Source of the DNA: Cynocephalus volans
Taxonomy: Eukaryota > Chordata > Mammalia > Dermoptera > Cynocephalidae
Assembly (NCBI RefSeq): GCF_027409185.1
Contig: NC_084463.1
Coordinates: 158,263,869-158,327,868, forward strand
DNA length: 64,000 nt
Direction of reading: 5' to 3'
Shown: positions 47,601 through 60,500 of the stretch, piece after piece
How positions within the stretch are numbered: the first letter of the stretch is position 1
Layout of the letters: the number at the start of each line of letters is the position of its first letter
Position numbers and translations under genes: made by a program
The notes under the pieces: model-generated
What the model saw: the letters and a program-made list of their open reading frames with translations, nothing else
What the model was told of the DNA's origin: nothing
Database searches by the model: none

Positions 47601-47817
47601 AAAAACAAACAAACAAACAAAAAAAAACGACCCCACAAAGAAGATTCCAGGCACAGATGACTTTACTGGTTAATTTTGTCAAACATTACAGGAAGAAATA
47701 ATACCAATTCTACACAAACACCTACAGATAGTTGAAGAGTAGGGAATACTTCACAACTCATTGTATGAGGCCTGATACTAAAACCAGGCAAAACATTACA
47801 AAAAAAGGAAACTAGAT

Positions 47818-47836
47818 ATACTGGCCAGCTGCCAAA

Positions 47837-47855
<19 letters not shown>
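47818..47855 (+). mobile_element. 5'-truncated tRNA-like SINE
   Basis: ACTGGCCAGCTGCC followed by a poly(A) tail, within L1. Confidence 0.65.
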
Positions 47856-47868
<13 letters not shown>

Positions 47869-48564
47869 AAGAAACTACTAGAGAGACCAATATCCCTCAT
47901 GAGCCTAGATGATGCAAAAATCATATAATTTTATCAAATTTAATTCTAAAATATGGAAAAAGGACAATACATCTTGACCAAGTGGGGTTTATTCCAGGAA
48001 TGAAAGATTTAACATTTAAAAAATCAATTAATATAATTCACCATACTAATACATTAAAAAAGAAAAATCATACGATCATCTCAATAGATGCAGAAAAAGC
48101 ATTTGACAAAATTTAACATCCGCTTGATAAAACTCAGCCAGCTAGGAATAAGGGAACTTCTTAAAATTGTAAGGGACAACTATGAAAAAACTACAGTTAA
48201 TATCATACTTAATTGTGAAGGACTGAATGTTTTCTACCTAAGTTCGGGAATCAAACAAGGACATTCACTCTCGAAACTTTTATTTAACAGAGTACTAGAG
48301 GTTCTGGGCAGTGTAATAATGCAAGTAAAATAAATAAAAGGATTCCAGAAAGGAAGAAAAAGGAAATCTGCTTTATTTTCAGATAGCATGATTGTACAGA
48401 AAATCTTAAGGAATCTATTAAATCCCTACTAGGACTAACAAGTAATTTTAGCAAGTTTGCAAGATGCAAAGTCAATGTACAAAAACCGATGGTATTTCTA
48501 TATACCAGCAACAAACAATTGATAATTAAAATAAAAATACCATTCATAATAACTATGAAAGCAA

Positions 48565-48945
48565 AATAAGCAAGAGGCCATTAGCCTGGGGTTGTTTCTG
48601 TACCCAAAACCCTTACACAAGCAGACTGAAACTTAACATAGAGGCATTCCTTATAACTGGTTAATTTTGAAAACAGAGACAAAGACAAAATCAAAAACCA
48701 AGCTTCAGTCAATCACAAATAGCCAACGAGCCATTAGTTATATAATTAGGAACTTTCCACCAGATCATACCCCAAAATGCCTAGCCGTAGCCAATTAAGT
48801 TATTTCTTCACTTTGCTTCCACGTTCAGCCTATGAAAACCTGCTGCTCCACACTGCCAAAGTACAACTCTATGAACCTCTTCCAGTTTTGAGTCATACTC
48901 AAATAAACTCTGTTAAATTTATTTAGTCTAAAGTTTTCTTTTAAC
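48565..48945 (+). repeat. Solo LTR of an endogenous retrovirus-like element inside LINE-1
   Basis: Breaks the L1 text between AACTATGAAAGCA and AAAATGCTTAGGGAG. Contains a TACAACTCTATGAACCTC to CAAATAAACTCTGTTAAATT end typical of an LTR R region with poly(A) signal. No viral genes are present. Confidence 0.55.
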
Positions 48946-50349
48946 ATAACATAAAAATATAAAATGCTTAGGGAGAAATTTGACAAAAGATGTGCAAGAC
49001 CTGTATACTGAAAATACAAAGTATTGCTGTGAAGACTTAAATAAATGCAGAACCATGTCATGGATTGGGACACTCAATATTAAGGTGTTAATTCTTCCCA
49101 AGATGATTTATAGATTCAGTGTAATACAAACAAAAATCTCAGCAATTTTTTGGGGTAGAAATTTACCAGTTGATTTTAAAATTTATATGGAAATGCAAAG
49201 GATCTAGACTTTGACAGAGTTGAGCAGTAAAGGATCTACACTCTCTGAGTTCAAGATTCAACAAAGTTACAGTAATCACGACAGTGTAGAACTCATGTAA
49301 AGACGAATAAGTAGATCAATGGAACAGTATAGAGAGTCCAGAAATAGAGCCACACATATGTAAACATTAATCTTCAAGATGTCTAGACAATTCAGTGAGA
49401 AAAAGAAAATTTTTCAGCAATTGGTGCTGGAACAATTGGGTATCCATATGCAAACAAACAAACAAACAAAACTCCATAATAAGCCACAATCTGCTTACCT
49501 CGCATCATTTACAAGAATAACTCAAAATGGATCATAGATCTAAATGTGAAAGTTAAAACTATAAAACACCTATAAGAAAACAGGAGAAAATTTTAGTGTT
49601 TTGGGGTTTGGCAAGGATTTTAAAAATAAGACACAAAAAACATTAACTATAAAATTAGTAAATTGGACTTCAAAGCTTTAAAACTTTTGCTATTCAAAAG
49701 TCACTGTTATAAAAATGAAAAGGCAAGCTATAAACTTGGAGAAAATATTTGCAAAACACATATTGGGCAAGGTACTTGTGTCTAGAATACATAACAAAGC
49801 TTCCAACTCAATAATAAGAAATCAAATAATCAAATTAAAAAATGTGCAAAGTTTTTGGACAGACATTTTACCAAAGAAGAGGTCGAGATGGAAATAAACG
49901 TGAAAAGTTGCTTAACATCATTATTCATTAGGGAGATATAAATTAAAACTACAATAAGATACCACTACCCATTCACTAGAATGGCTAAAATTAAAAATTT
50001 TGATCATTCCGAGTGGTGACAAAAATGTGGAACAACTGGAATTGCTGGTGGGAATGTAAAATGTTCCAACCACTTTGGAAAATTGGCTATTTCTTAAAAA
50101 GTTAAACATATACCTTGTATACTACTTTGCCATTCTCCTTGATGTAATAAAATCAGGGCTCGAGAGGAATGGAAGCCTATGTCCACACAAAGAACGGGCA
50201 CGAGGAAACTTTCGTTGGTGGTGGATATGTTCATGGTCTTGACTGTAGTGATGGTTTCATGGATGCATGCATCTGTCAAAACTCATCAAATTGTATGCTA
50301 TCAATACGAGCATCAAATTGTCTATTATGTTTCAATAAAGCTGTAAAAA

Positions 50350-51250
50350 AATACACATTATCTTTGACTGCAAATCACAGAAAAACCAACTCACAATGGC
50401 CGAACATAGAAGGAGGACTTAAATTTAAATTGTCACACTGAATAATTAGAGTAGAGGTAGGTAGCTCCAGGACTGGATAAATCAGAGGGGTTAAATCATC
50501 AAACCCAAGATTGATTTAATCTTTCCATTATTTTATTCTCATTTGTTGCCTTAGGCCTTGGCTCTGGCTTCCCTTCTGGGTTCCAAGATGGTTGCCACAG
50601 TTCCAGGTATCCCACCCAGCCTCAACATTGTCTACCACCTAAATCTAAACCCTAACCGATTCAGGCACTTACAGGCTGCTTGGTTTCTTGCATGCGTGTG
50701 GCTCACATTGCACTTGCTACTGGGGTGTAGACATCTCCTGAGGGAGAGGTTTAGGGGAAGCAGGAGCACATCACCCTAGAGCTGGCCAGGGAAAGCGAGC
50801 CTCAAATTCATCTAGTTTTTAACTCCAGCATTTTGCAGTGGAGTCAGCTACTGTTCTGTGACTACAACCTGAACCACATGGAAATAGTCGCATGTCAGAG
50901 AACATCATATATGGCTTTCTTGAAAGAGGAGGCACAATGGAGCAACGGAGTCTGCCCAGTGTTTTTGTTTTGCTCCCTATACCCATAACAAAAAAGTTTT
51001 CTTCCACAATTTTCAAACAACTAAGGGGGGCTGGGGATTTAGCAGAGAGGAGTCTAGGAGTCCCCAATTTAAATGCCTACAAGGACCAGAGGGTAATCTG
51101 AACGCTGTGGATCTGACAGAATGTAAGACAATAGGGAGCGGTGAGGCCTATGGTGATCTAGACATTTCGACCTTATCCCCACCAAAAATACAGTGCATGA
51201 GAAAATAAAAATCTCTGTGGGCCTCCCTGGAGGAGTCTGAGAACAAGAAA
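50350..51250. other. Intergenic stretch, no gene recognised
   Basis: Unique sequence with no coding homology. Confidence 0.45.
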
Positions 51251-51259
51251 TGCGTGTCA

Positions 51260-51870
51260 GTTTTCTATTACTGTTTTTAACAAATTGCCCCAAACTCTGA
51301 CTTAAAACAGCACTTAAAAATGACTTAAAAATTTATTCTCTTATAGTTCTGGAGGTCAGAAGTTTAAAATCAACATGTCCCAGGGCTGCGTTCCTTCTGC
51401 AGGCTCCAGGGCAGAATCCATTTCCTTGCCCTTTTCACCTTCTAGAGGCAATTTGCATTCCTTGGCTTGTGGTACCCCCCCCCCTTTTTTTTGAAAACAC
51501 CCAATGTATTTATTTAGTTGTTTGAATGACCAGAAGTTATTTGTATTTGGTAACAATTAATTGAGGTTTATGGTCTCCACCTTAACTTAAACATATTCTT
51601 TTTCTGTTTGTCTGTCTTTTGGTTCTTTTTCGTATCCCTCTAACCTCTGTCTTCTTTTGCCACAGCTCCTAGTTCTCACTCTGACCTCCCGCCTCTTGCT
51701 TATGAGAACTGTTGTGATCACATCAGCCCCACCCAGAAAACCCAGAATCATTTTCCCATCTCAGAATCCTTAATTGAATCATATCTGCAAAATCCCTTTT
51801 ACCACGTAAGGTAACACATCCACAGGTTCTAGGGACATATTTGGTGTGTGTGTGTGGGGGGCATTATTCA
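51260..51870 (-). repeat. Ancient interspersed repeat, family uncertain
   Basis: TTATTCTCTTATAGTTCTGGA, GGTCAGAAGTTTAAAATC and CAGGGCTGCGTTCCTTCTGC are a common mammalian repeat pattern (MER/MLT-like). Split by an inserted poly-C/T tail near 51.48 kb. Confidence 0.45.
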
Positions 51871-51879
51871 ATGTACCAC

Positions 51880-53440
51880 ATGATGTGAAAGCTTAACTGA
51901 TCGTCTGCTCTCTAAGGGGTCGTGCAAACTACTGGGAAGCGGGAGAGAAGAGCCTAAGGGAGGGCTTGGTGTGGACTGAAGCCTGGGTTGTAGTGGTGGG
52001 ACTTGGGATGACAAAGCAGAGCCCTGAGAGGTGGCTTCTGGTGAACATTCTACCAGGGCCAAGCAGTTGAGGATTGTTCTGAGTGTGCCATCCTGGCTGA
52101 GGGTGGGACCTTGTGGTAAAAACTGGGGATAGCATCTGAGGCCAATGGGGGTGGGGCACGGTGGTATCAGAACTCAGGCTCAGGACCAAGGCTTGAGGAT
52201 GGGATCTGAGCCAGTGTTCTGGGGGTGACTCCTTGGGAGGGCAGAGTCAGAAGGACCTACTGGTGACCTAGGAGTGGGAGGAAGTATGGTTCCATGTGGT
52301 CGAAGGCACAGGATGAGTGTAGGAAGTCCCAGCCAGGAGCTGAGGGAATGGGTTCTGTGCAGATGGTCTGAGCTGTCTGAGGCAGCACCCACAACTTGGA
52401 CCCGTGGGGAGCAGCTGGGGCGGGCCAGGGGCTGGCTCTGGGTGGCCTTGTTGGGCAGATGCAGATACCAGGTGATCTATCTGACCACAGAGATGAGAGA
52501 CCCACAGAAGGAGTCAGAGCTTGCTGGAGGGGTTTTGAGGCAGGGGGAGGGCAAGTTGCTGGTCTCAAGACCCCCAGATCTGCAAAAGCAGGGCTAGTGC
52601 AGTTGTCCCATGCTCCCTGAACCCCCGGTCTCAGCCCTGTTTCCCTGCTCAGGGCTGGTGAAGATGCCATTCCAGGTGTCTCATGAGGGTCAGCCATGAG
52701 GGCAGTGCTGCCCAAGAAATTGCAGCAGGGGTGGGGCTGCTGGTATCTAGTGGGTCCCCAGGGCCAAGAAATTCTCAGGGAGCATGGGAGTGTTAGCACC
52801 ATGGGGGATACCAAGGCTCCAGATGTTCTAGGAGGTGGGGTGGGTTATGGCGATTTCAGCTCTGCCCAGATTTGTCCTGAGAGTCCTGCTGTCTGAGCTG
52901 CCATGAGCTCTCCCAGGGCCGTGTGGCCTTTTCAGGGAATCTCCAGGCCACATCCCCTCTCCAGATTGCCCTCACTCAACCTGAGCCCCAGGGTCCCACC
53001 CGGAAGGCAGTATGTACAGCATGAGGGATGTAGACTTTCCCTGGGGGATGAGGGGCTGGGGGGCCAGGTTGGCTGCAGGAGAAAGGGGTACAGGCAATGT
53101 GCTGGCAGACAAACATGCTGAGCGAGCACATTTACGGCAGGGCACAGCAGGCCCCACTCCTGCACCTGCAGGTGCTAGTAGGGCTGCCTTTTCCCATGCC
53201 ACCCCAGGCTTTCCCCAAGTGAGCTCCCTTGCTGACATAAGTGCTGGACATCCTGGCCTTTTCCTGACTGTAACGCCTAAATTGCCTTCCACTGCTCCTG
53301 TCACGTGGTTCTTCTCATGGTCCCCCCCACTTCCCTTTTTGCTTTTCTTTTTCTTTTCTACCCAGGAGGAAGGAGAAGCTGGGTGCTGGGGGTGGAAGAG
53401 GCTAAAGTCTCAGTGCCTCACAACCCCAGGCCAAGAGGGG
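51880..53440. other. Intergenic stretch, no gene recognised
   Basis: GC-richer unique sequence downstream of SLC22A6. No exon-like homology. Confidence 0.5.
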
Positions 53441-53444
53441 TCAG

Positions 53445-53685
53445 GCACACATGTTCTAGTGCTAGATTGTCTGTATTCTAATCCTGACTCCACAATTTAC
53501 TAGCTGTGTGAATTGGGCAAGTTACTTAACCTCTCTGTTCCTTGATTTCCTTAACTGTAAAATGGGGAATAATAAAAGTACCTACCTCCAGAGGTATTGG
53601 GAAGATTAAATGAGTTAATTTATGTAAACTGCTTAGGGCCGTGCCTGGCACATGATTAGCTCTCAGTACTGACTCTCCCAGGCTG
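53445..53685 (-). repeat. MIR SINE
   Basis: Full-length-looking MIR in minus orientation: TTTACTAGCTGTGTGAATTG, TTACTTAACCTCTCTGTTCC, GCCTGGCACATGATTAGCTC. Confidence 0.8.
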
Positions 53686-53739
53686 TGTTCCCCACACGCC
53701 TTCTTTTCCCTCCCTTCTCCCCTCCACCAGCCCAGGCCC

Positions 53740-54100
53740 CACGGGAGGCAGAGCAACAGAGGGCTCAGGATGTGCAGCAGGAAGGATCAGGCTAGCTAGC
53801 TGGTAGAACTTCCAGCTCGAATTTAGAGGATTCCAGCCTCCTGACCATGCTGCTAGAAGGGCCAACATCCTGATGTCACAGCTGTAGTCATTTTTTTCTC
53901 CTCTTTTGCTGCCGAAGTTCCCACCTGCTCTCACAGAGGGGGAAGAGCCTGAAACAAAGCCTCTGATTGGCTGCTTTCATTTCAGTCTCTTGTCAATTTC
54001 TGGCCCCAACAAGCAAGGGGAGGGGCATAACGTTTTTAGCTAAAACTCAGGGAAACATTTGAATAAGTTAGAGGAGGAGGGAGGGAAGGATGGACGGAGA
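53740..54100 (-). other. SLC22A6 3' flank shared with the pseudogene copy
   Basis: Counterpart of 20.93-21.30 kb, with GGGGGAAGAG, AAACAAAGCC and GATTGGCTGC in the same order, about 330 bp beyond the SLC22A6 poly(A) signal. Confidence 0.7.
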
Positions 54101-54249
54101 CGGGTCTGATGTAAGAGAATCTTTTCTAGTTGTCCAGGATCCTTCGTAAAGCCCTTGGAGTGGGAGTAGGGGATGGGATTGTCTGATCTCTTGGGCTGGA
54201 AGCTGGCTGATGTGAAGTGGCCTTTCCATTTGAGACGAGAGACAAGCAG

Positions 54250-54450
54250 AGATGCGGCACACAGTCAGAACTTTTAATGATGTGGTCTTGGTGGGGTCTA
54301 TTTATGGAGGGGGAACCCTGGGGAGGTGCTTCCCTGAACCATGGCCCCACACTTCGGCCGCCACTCCCTCTTCCCCCTCCTTGTATGGGTGGCCCAGGAC
54401 TTGTAGGACCCTCACTCCCTTCAGGCCTTTGTAAGGCCCTTTCTCAGTTC
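54250..54450 (-). other. SLC22A6: SLC22A6 3' UTR with poly(A) signal
   Basis: About 200 nt follow the stop codon. On the minus strand an ATTAAA hexamer lies at 54278-54273, suggesting cleavage near 54250-54260. The same hexamer in matching context is present in the broken paralogue at 22747-22742. Confidence 0.7.
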
Positions 54451-54541
54451 TCAGAGTCCATTCTTCTCTTGTGCTGAGGTCTGCAGTGGAACCATCTGCT
54501 TCTGCTGCTCCTGCTGCTGTTGGCTCGGTTTCCCTTTCCTC
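54451..54541 (-). CDS. SLC22A6: SLC22A6 coding exon 10 and stop
   Basis: 91 nt encoding a Gln-rich cytosolic tail ending QEKNGL, with TGA at 54453-54451. The acceptor lies in a CAGGAG tandem. Using the first AG gives Arg-Arg-Lys-Gly, and using the second removes one Arg. Confidence 0.93.
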
Positions 54542-57500
54542 CTGGGGGTAGGGGTGGGGCAGGAGAGCAGGACTCTGGGTATGCAGCTTCCAGGTGGGCT
54601 TGGGAGTTGTGGGCTTCCAGGGGGCTCTCCACTCAGCTGTACCCAGTCACCTGCTCTCTGCCTCAAACATCTACTGCTCCTCAGAGCTGGGAGCCCCAGG
54701 AAAGATTTTAGGAGAATCTCAGCCAATTGTGGACAAAGGAATGAAGAGCTTTGGTCTGGAACAGGAGACCTGGGTTTGCGTCTCAGTGCCACCCCAGCCT
54801 GGGTGTGTGACCTGGGATAAGTCCCTGCTCCTCTCTGTGTGGGAGCCTACCTGCTCTCCAGGTCCTGCACTGTGTCCGGCAGTGGCTGGCCCAGGGTCTC
54901 TGGCAGGAGGGCAGTGACAGCGCTGGCCACCACGGGGACAGCGCCATAGATAAAGAGGGGCATGGAGGGGTAGAGCTCGGCGGTCATGCTCACCAGTGGG
55001 CTCACGATGCTGCCCACTCGGGCCATGGTGCTTCCCATCCCCATGCCTGTCTGCCTGTGGGGCCCACGGAGTGGGTGTTGGTTAGAGTTCTGGCAGGAAT
55101 GCTGATGTTCTGGCCACATTTGGAGTAGGGAAGCTCAGGCCCAGCCCCAGGACACCCCCTGGTGCCTCCTATGTTCCCCATTTGATTAGCAAACCAATCT
55201 GGATTTGTTTCAGTGATTTTTAAAAAAGGGAAATTGAGAAGGGCTCTCGCTAGAGAATCAGGACTGAGATTGAATTTTGCCTCTGTCCTTAACTTGCTGT
55301 GTGACCTTGCATAAGTCCGTTTTCCTCTCTGAGCCTCACTTTCCTTAGCTGTCAAATGAGAAAGTTGGGTTAGACCAATGGTTTTCAGGTCATCCGGAGG
55401 ATTTTTGAGTCACAGCCCTACACAGACCTATGGGGTTACAATCTCCGGGAGAAGAGACCTGGAATCTGCATGTTAAGAACATGTTAAGAACATTCTCTGT
55501 GAGAGAAGAGATTAAAAACATTGACTCAAGAGACAAAATGTTTGGGGTTCAAGTGCAAGCTTAACCACTAGCTGTGTGATCTTGGAGAAATCATAAACCT
55601 CTCTGTGCCTCAGTTTTCACATTTGTAAAATAGGAATAATGAGAGTAGCTACCTCATTGCCTTGTTATGAGAATAAATGAGGATTAAACTTAACATTTTA
55701 CCAATACTAAATATTAAATTTAATATTTGCAAAAAGTTTAAGACCGTGCCTGGCACATAGTGAATGCCTTACACTACTGTTCTTTCCTCTGAAATCCCCT
55801 AAGGGCACAGGACAGTGACCATGACCCCTTGGGGTTCTTATTCCATGTAACCTAGGGAAGCTGTCTTTCTTTGATATCTCATGGGAATTTTGCATTCCAT
55901 TCTTAAAATAGGCATGTTTCTTGTTTCTTAATGTAAAAATACCCCCCCATTAGACTTCCACTCACCGGATCACTGTGGGGTACAGCTCCCCAGTGTACAG
56001 GAAGATGCAGTTGAAAGAGGAAGCCAGGCAGCCTTTCCCCAGCACAGCAAGGGAGGTTCGGACAATGATCTGGTCTAGAGAGAAAAGAGGGGGACAGCTG
56101 GATCTTGGAAGTGGGGGTTGGAGGAATTGGCCCCCTCCCTTCTGAGAAGTTGGGTTAGGTCTGGGGGATGGGTCTGAGGATGAAGGGCCAAGGGCTGTGC
56201 TCACCGCGGGGTATCACCCCATTGACCAGGATGCAGATGCCAGCCAGCAGCAGTGAGGCCATCTGGGCGGTCCGGCGACCCAGAAAGTTGATAACAAAGA
56301 AGCACACAAACTTGGAAGGTAGGTCCACGGCACCAAAGATCACCTGGATTAGGTAGATGCTGACCCCAAAGCCCTGTAGATCCATGACAAGTCCGTAGTA
56401 GGCAAAGCTAGTGGCAAACCTAGTGGGGAGGGGTGAGGGGTACGGAGTTGGTTAGGGAGGCTTAAAGGGGGATGCTCTTTCCAAATAGGGGTGAGATGCA
56501 CTGGGAACCCCGCTTACACAGCTGGAATACACCCTGGTCAATATTTCTTCAGATATTGAACTGCATGTTTAAACTGCATAATATAAGTATTGGGGGGTAG
56601 TCCTCTAATACTCCAAATTTCCCAGTCTTCTGATAACTAGTGTCCCCAGCGTGTCGGGGAATTTTCACTTGGTTGCTATGTAGGATTTACATAGGTTTAG
56701 TGTTTGTCTTATCTGTTGATGCTGGGCTGAGGGAGGGCAGGTGGATATCTAAGCCATGTCTTTAGGGTCAATGTGTTGGGAAAGGCCAGAGCCTTCTGGG
56801 ACCTGTCCATGGTCCTGAGATGAGTGTTGTACTTCTTAAGGTGTCAAGAGCCCACAAAAGGAAGTTCAGGTTACTGGAGAGAACCCACAACTGAAAGTAA
56901 ATCCCAAATTAGAAGCAAAGAATTCTTTGACAGGATTGTTCCTTTTGACCATGCTTCTCTGAACTGTCATGGGATTGTTATGGTGGTGGGAATGTTGCAA
57001 AGGGAAAGGAAGATTTTCAGCTTATATCGGCTTCTCCAAAGTGTACTTTCAGAGGTGAGTTTTAGTTATCTCATTGCGTGTGCCTGTGTTTCTGGCAGGC
57101 ACCACCAGGCCAGCAAAGTCTCCAACTGGTTTGCAAGCCAGACTGGTCTCTTCCTTCCCAATGTAATTCTACTGACTCTGGAGGCCACTGGTCCTGAGGA
57201 GGTATTTTCATATTGGAAAGAGTTGGCGAAAGGAGAATGTGGAGAGATTGATGTCCAGTTTGGGGACTGGAACTGAGTCAAGGCTGGAGGGTGTTTGCTT
57301 CTTCAGGAGTCTCTCTGGTGTGGGATTAGTGCTCCTCATAGCAGTCCGCTGACTTTTCCTCCCTCTCGTCTGTTCTCTTCCACCCATGGCACGCACTCCC
57401 TCCCCAACCAGCCATTTGTCTCTTGGTCCGTCTGTTTGCCTATCTGTCAGTTTGTCTCTCTGGGCTTACCACACCATGGAGAGGCAGAGGAAGAGGTGGC

Positions 57501-60500
57501 GAAGGGGTGGGCAGCGCAGCAGCTCCATGGCCGAGGCCCGACCTTTGCCTGTGGTCAACTCCTTCTGCAGACTGGCCCGGAGCACCTGGTGGGACGGGCA
57601 AGGCTCACGGCCTGAGCTCCCCCTAGCCTAGCCCCTTCACTCAGAGAAGCCCCTTGGGTCCTGGGTTTGGGGTTTGGAGGTGGAGCCCTAGTGGGGTGTC
57701 ACAGTGTCTCAAGGGGGTCTCACCTCCATACTCAGCTTGTCCCCCTCTTCACGCTTCCCATTGATCCGTGCCACCCTCTGCAGGGCCCTCAGGGTGAGGT
57801 CCAGCCTCCCAGAGGAGGAGTACCAGCGGGCTGACTCTATGAAGAACCTGGAGGTGGGTGTGGAGGGTGGGTGTTGGCAGGGCCTCGGTTCTAGTCAGCT
57901 GGTCTGGGGGTGGGGGCTGGGCTTTCCAGGGGTTTGCAGTAGGATTTTACTTAAGGTTGGGAACCAAGAGGCCTTGCCACATCCCTCTCTCTAGGACCAC
58001 ATGGCAGAGCCCAGCTTGGTGATGACCTATTTCCCAACCTGGAAGCTCAGCTCTTGAGTGCTGGGTGGGAAGAACAGTGCAGACAGGCTGGAGAATTTGG
58101 GGAGCCAGGGAACTGGGTACCCTGGGGCAAAGCCTTCTCCCCACAGCCTTGGTTTCCTCATCTGTCACACTGAGGCATTGGACTGGGTGTGACCTGGCTT
58201 TAAGCTCTGATTCTGTGGCGTGGGGTGTATGCTGAAGTCTAGGAGATGTTCTCTTCCTTGCAGCCCTCTGGGCTCCTATGACACCACTCCCCACCCTGGG
58301 CCCCACGCACCAGGAGTAGATGAAGAAGGCGAAAAAAGGCACAGAGACCAGCAGCTGCAGGTGGCGCCAGTGGGGCACAGCATAGGCCACACCGGCCAGG
58401 AGGAACTGGCCCGTGCTGTAGACATAGCCATTCAAGGTGCCCACATGGGCCCGCGTGTGGATGGGCATCCACTCCATATCTGGAAAGAGGGTTAGAACAG
58501 GGTGGTGCACCTAACTGGGCTCTGGGCAGGTAAAGACTACCTCCCTTGGAACCTTGGTCTGTCCCAAGGCTCTGGGGAAGATGCATCAAGTGAGATTAGA
58601 TGCCAGGGCAGGGGGAGTGGGGAACTTTTGGTGAAGGTAAGGATGGGAGGTGGGTTCAGAATCCCCCGGAACTTCCCCCTTACCACTCCTGCTGTTGTTT
58701 TGCTCTTCTCCAGCCTGCTATCCTGTCTGGATCCCCTTTCCCTTCAGAGCATCTTTGACCACTCAGTCTATCCTCAACAGAAGCTAATCCTCTGGTCCTC
58801 CTCAGCCCTGGGCCATATTCTGCCCTCAATGGCTGGAGCAGCTTGAAGGAGGTAGTGGCTTTTCTCCACCCTGGAGTATTGAGTTGGGAGTGGGACTGCC
58901 TCTCTGCTGTGATCTGAAGAGGCCCAGCTTGGTTCCTGGTGGGCTCCTAATTTGGCTGATGGGGAAGGGACTTGGGTATTTAGACTGGACTGGGGCTGGA
59001 TTTCTTGGGTGTCCTGCCTTGACCCAAGCCCAATCCCAGGTAATTAATTTAGTCTAGAGAATCTCAAATCCTTGGATTCCTTTCTGGGTTTGAGGGGTGA
59101 CCTTGGGCAAATCCTTTCCCTTCTCCCCAGCCTCCGGTCCCTCATCTGAGAAACAGGAGGGAGGGGAGGTGATATATCAGATAATGCATATCGATGGCCC
59201 ATGGATAGATCATACTGTTTATAAATGTGTTTTGTCTGCAGGGTGCTGGCTTGCCCTGTGTTTAGAAATATCACAGTTAATTGCAAACATTAAAAAGCTG
59301 AGATGTTTTACTTTAATCAGAAAGGAGGGGGGAAGATCTGACAGCCATAGGACCTCTTGGTTGGAACAGCTGAGTGTCTGTGGTGTCTCTGGATGGCGTG
59401 AGTTTCTCCTTTGGATACAGTCCTCACCACTCCCTAATGCCTCTTGTACCTGGCCTGCTTCAATGGAGTTTGCAATTTCATTTCTAGATGAGGGGTGGGG
59501 ATGGCATGAGCCTGAGAAAAAGGTTATTGTATTGGCTGGAAGGGCAGACCCAAGGGAGAGGCTGTAGGCAGGGCTCAGGGAGGGTAGGCTGGCAGGGGAG
59601 GCTGGGAAGGGGCTGCTGGGTGGGGTAGTCAGAGGGGAGCAGGTAGTTGAACATTTCTTACTCAGCGTCATGCAGTTGAGGGCGATGCTAGCCATAGACA
59701 TGCCCGAGAGCAGCCGGAAGACACAGTAGGTGGAGAAGTTAGGTGCAAAGGCTGCGCAGGTTCCTGACACGGCTGTCTGCAGGTAGTTCAAGATCAGTAC
59801 CTTCCGGCGGCCCAGCCTGTGGGGGAGGAAAGACCCGCAGCAGGGGCCTGAGGACTGACGGGGGCCAGTGCTCGCTGGGAAAGGCCAGGCTGGGCTGGGA
59901 GAGGAGTGTGTGTCCTGGCGGGGAGCCCTGGGCTGGGGGTGTTTTGAGGATCTGTGAAGTATCAGGAGGCTGGTGCTGTAAGTCCTCAAACCAGCTCCAG
60001 CTGGGAATGCCAACCTCCCATGTAGGCCCCCTGAGCCCAGCCAAGGAGCCCCCGATCCCAGCCCAGCCCCTTGGCCCTACCCAAGACTGACCTGTCTGCC
60101 AGGTAGCCGAACAGCATGGCTCCGAGCAGCACCCCCACCATGTACAGGGACTGGGCCAGCTGGCGTAAGGCCCTCTGGGAGCACACAAGGTCCCACTGTG
60201 GGAAGAGGGGAGTGAGGGTCAGGCCGAGATGAGCCTGGCTACAGGGAAGCCCCTTACCCTCTTTTGGGGTGGACCTCTGGGATCCATGTCACCCTCTTCC
60301 CCTGACACTTTCCTTGCTGTTTGTCTTCCTGGTCCCTGGAGCTGTGAGCATTTTTTCTTTTTTTAACCCAGCAGCTCTCACATCCACCTTTTTTACAAAG
60401 ACCCCCGTCTGGAATCCCTTTCTCCATCTTCCCATCTTGGCCCCTGGAGAATTTGAGACAGTGTGTGTGTGTCTCAGAGGGGAAGGCACAGAGACGGGGA

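Larger units (their letters stand above)
45278..47622 (+). pseudogene. RFK-like: RFK (riboflavin kinase) processed retrocopy with intact reading frame
   Basis: A full-length cDNA-like insertion: GC-rich 5' leader (45278-45568), intronless coding frame (45569-46036), about 1.56 kb of 3' UTR, AATAAA at 47580-47585 and an A-rich tail at 47600-47622. Flanking copies of about 16 nt (45262-45277, AAAAACCACCCCCACA, and about 47623-47637) follow a TT|AAAA site, the signature of LINE-1-mediated insertion. The parental RFK gene in mammals has introns, so this is a retrocopy. A SINE at 46785-46879 sits in its 3' UTR. Confidence 0.93.
47638..50345 (+). repeat. LINE-1 ORF2 and 3' UTR, continuation after the RFK insertion
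   Basis: ORF2 reverse-transcriptase-derived text in broken frames (AFDKI, SSGIKQGHSLS near 48.25 kb), then an L1 3' UTR ending TATGTTTCAATAAAGCTG and poly(A) at 50345. Confidence 0.8.
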
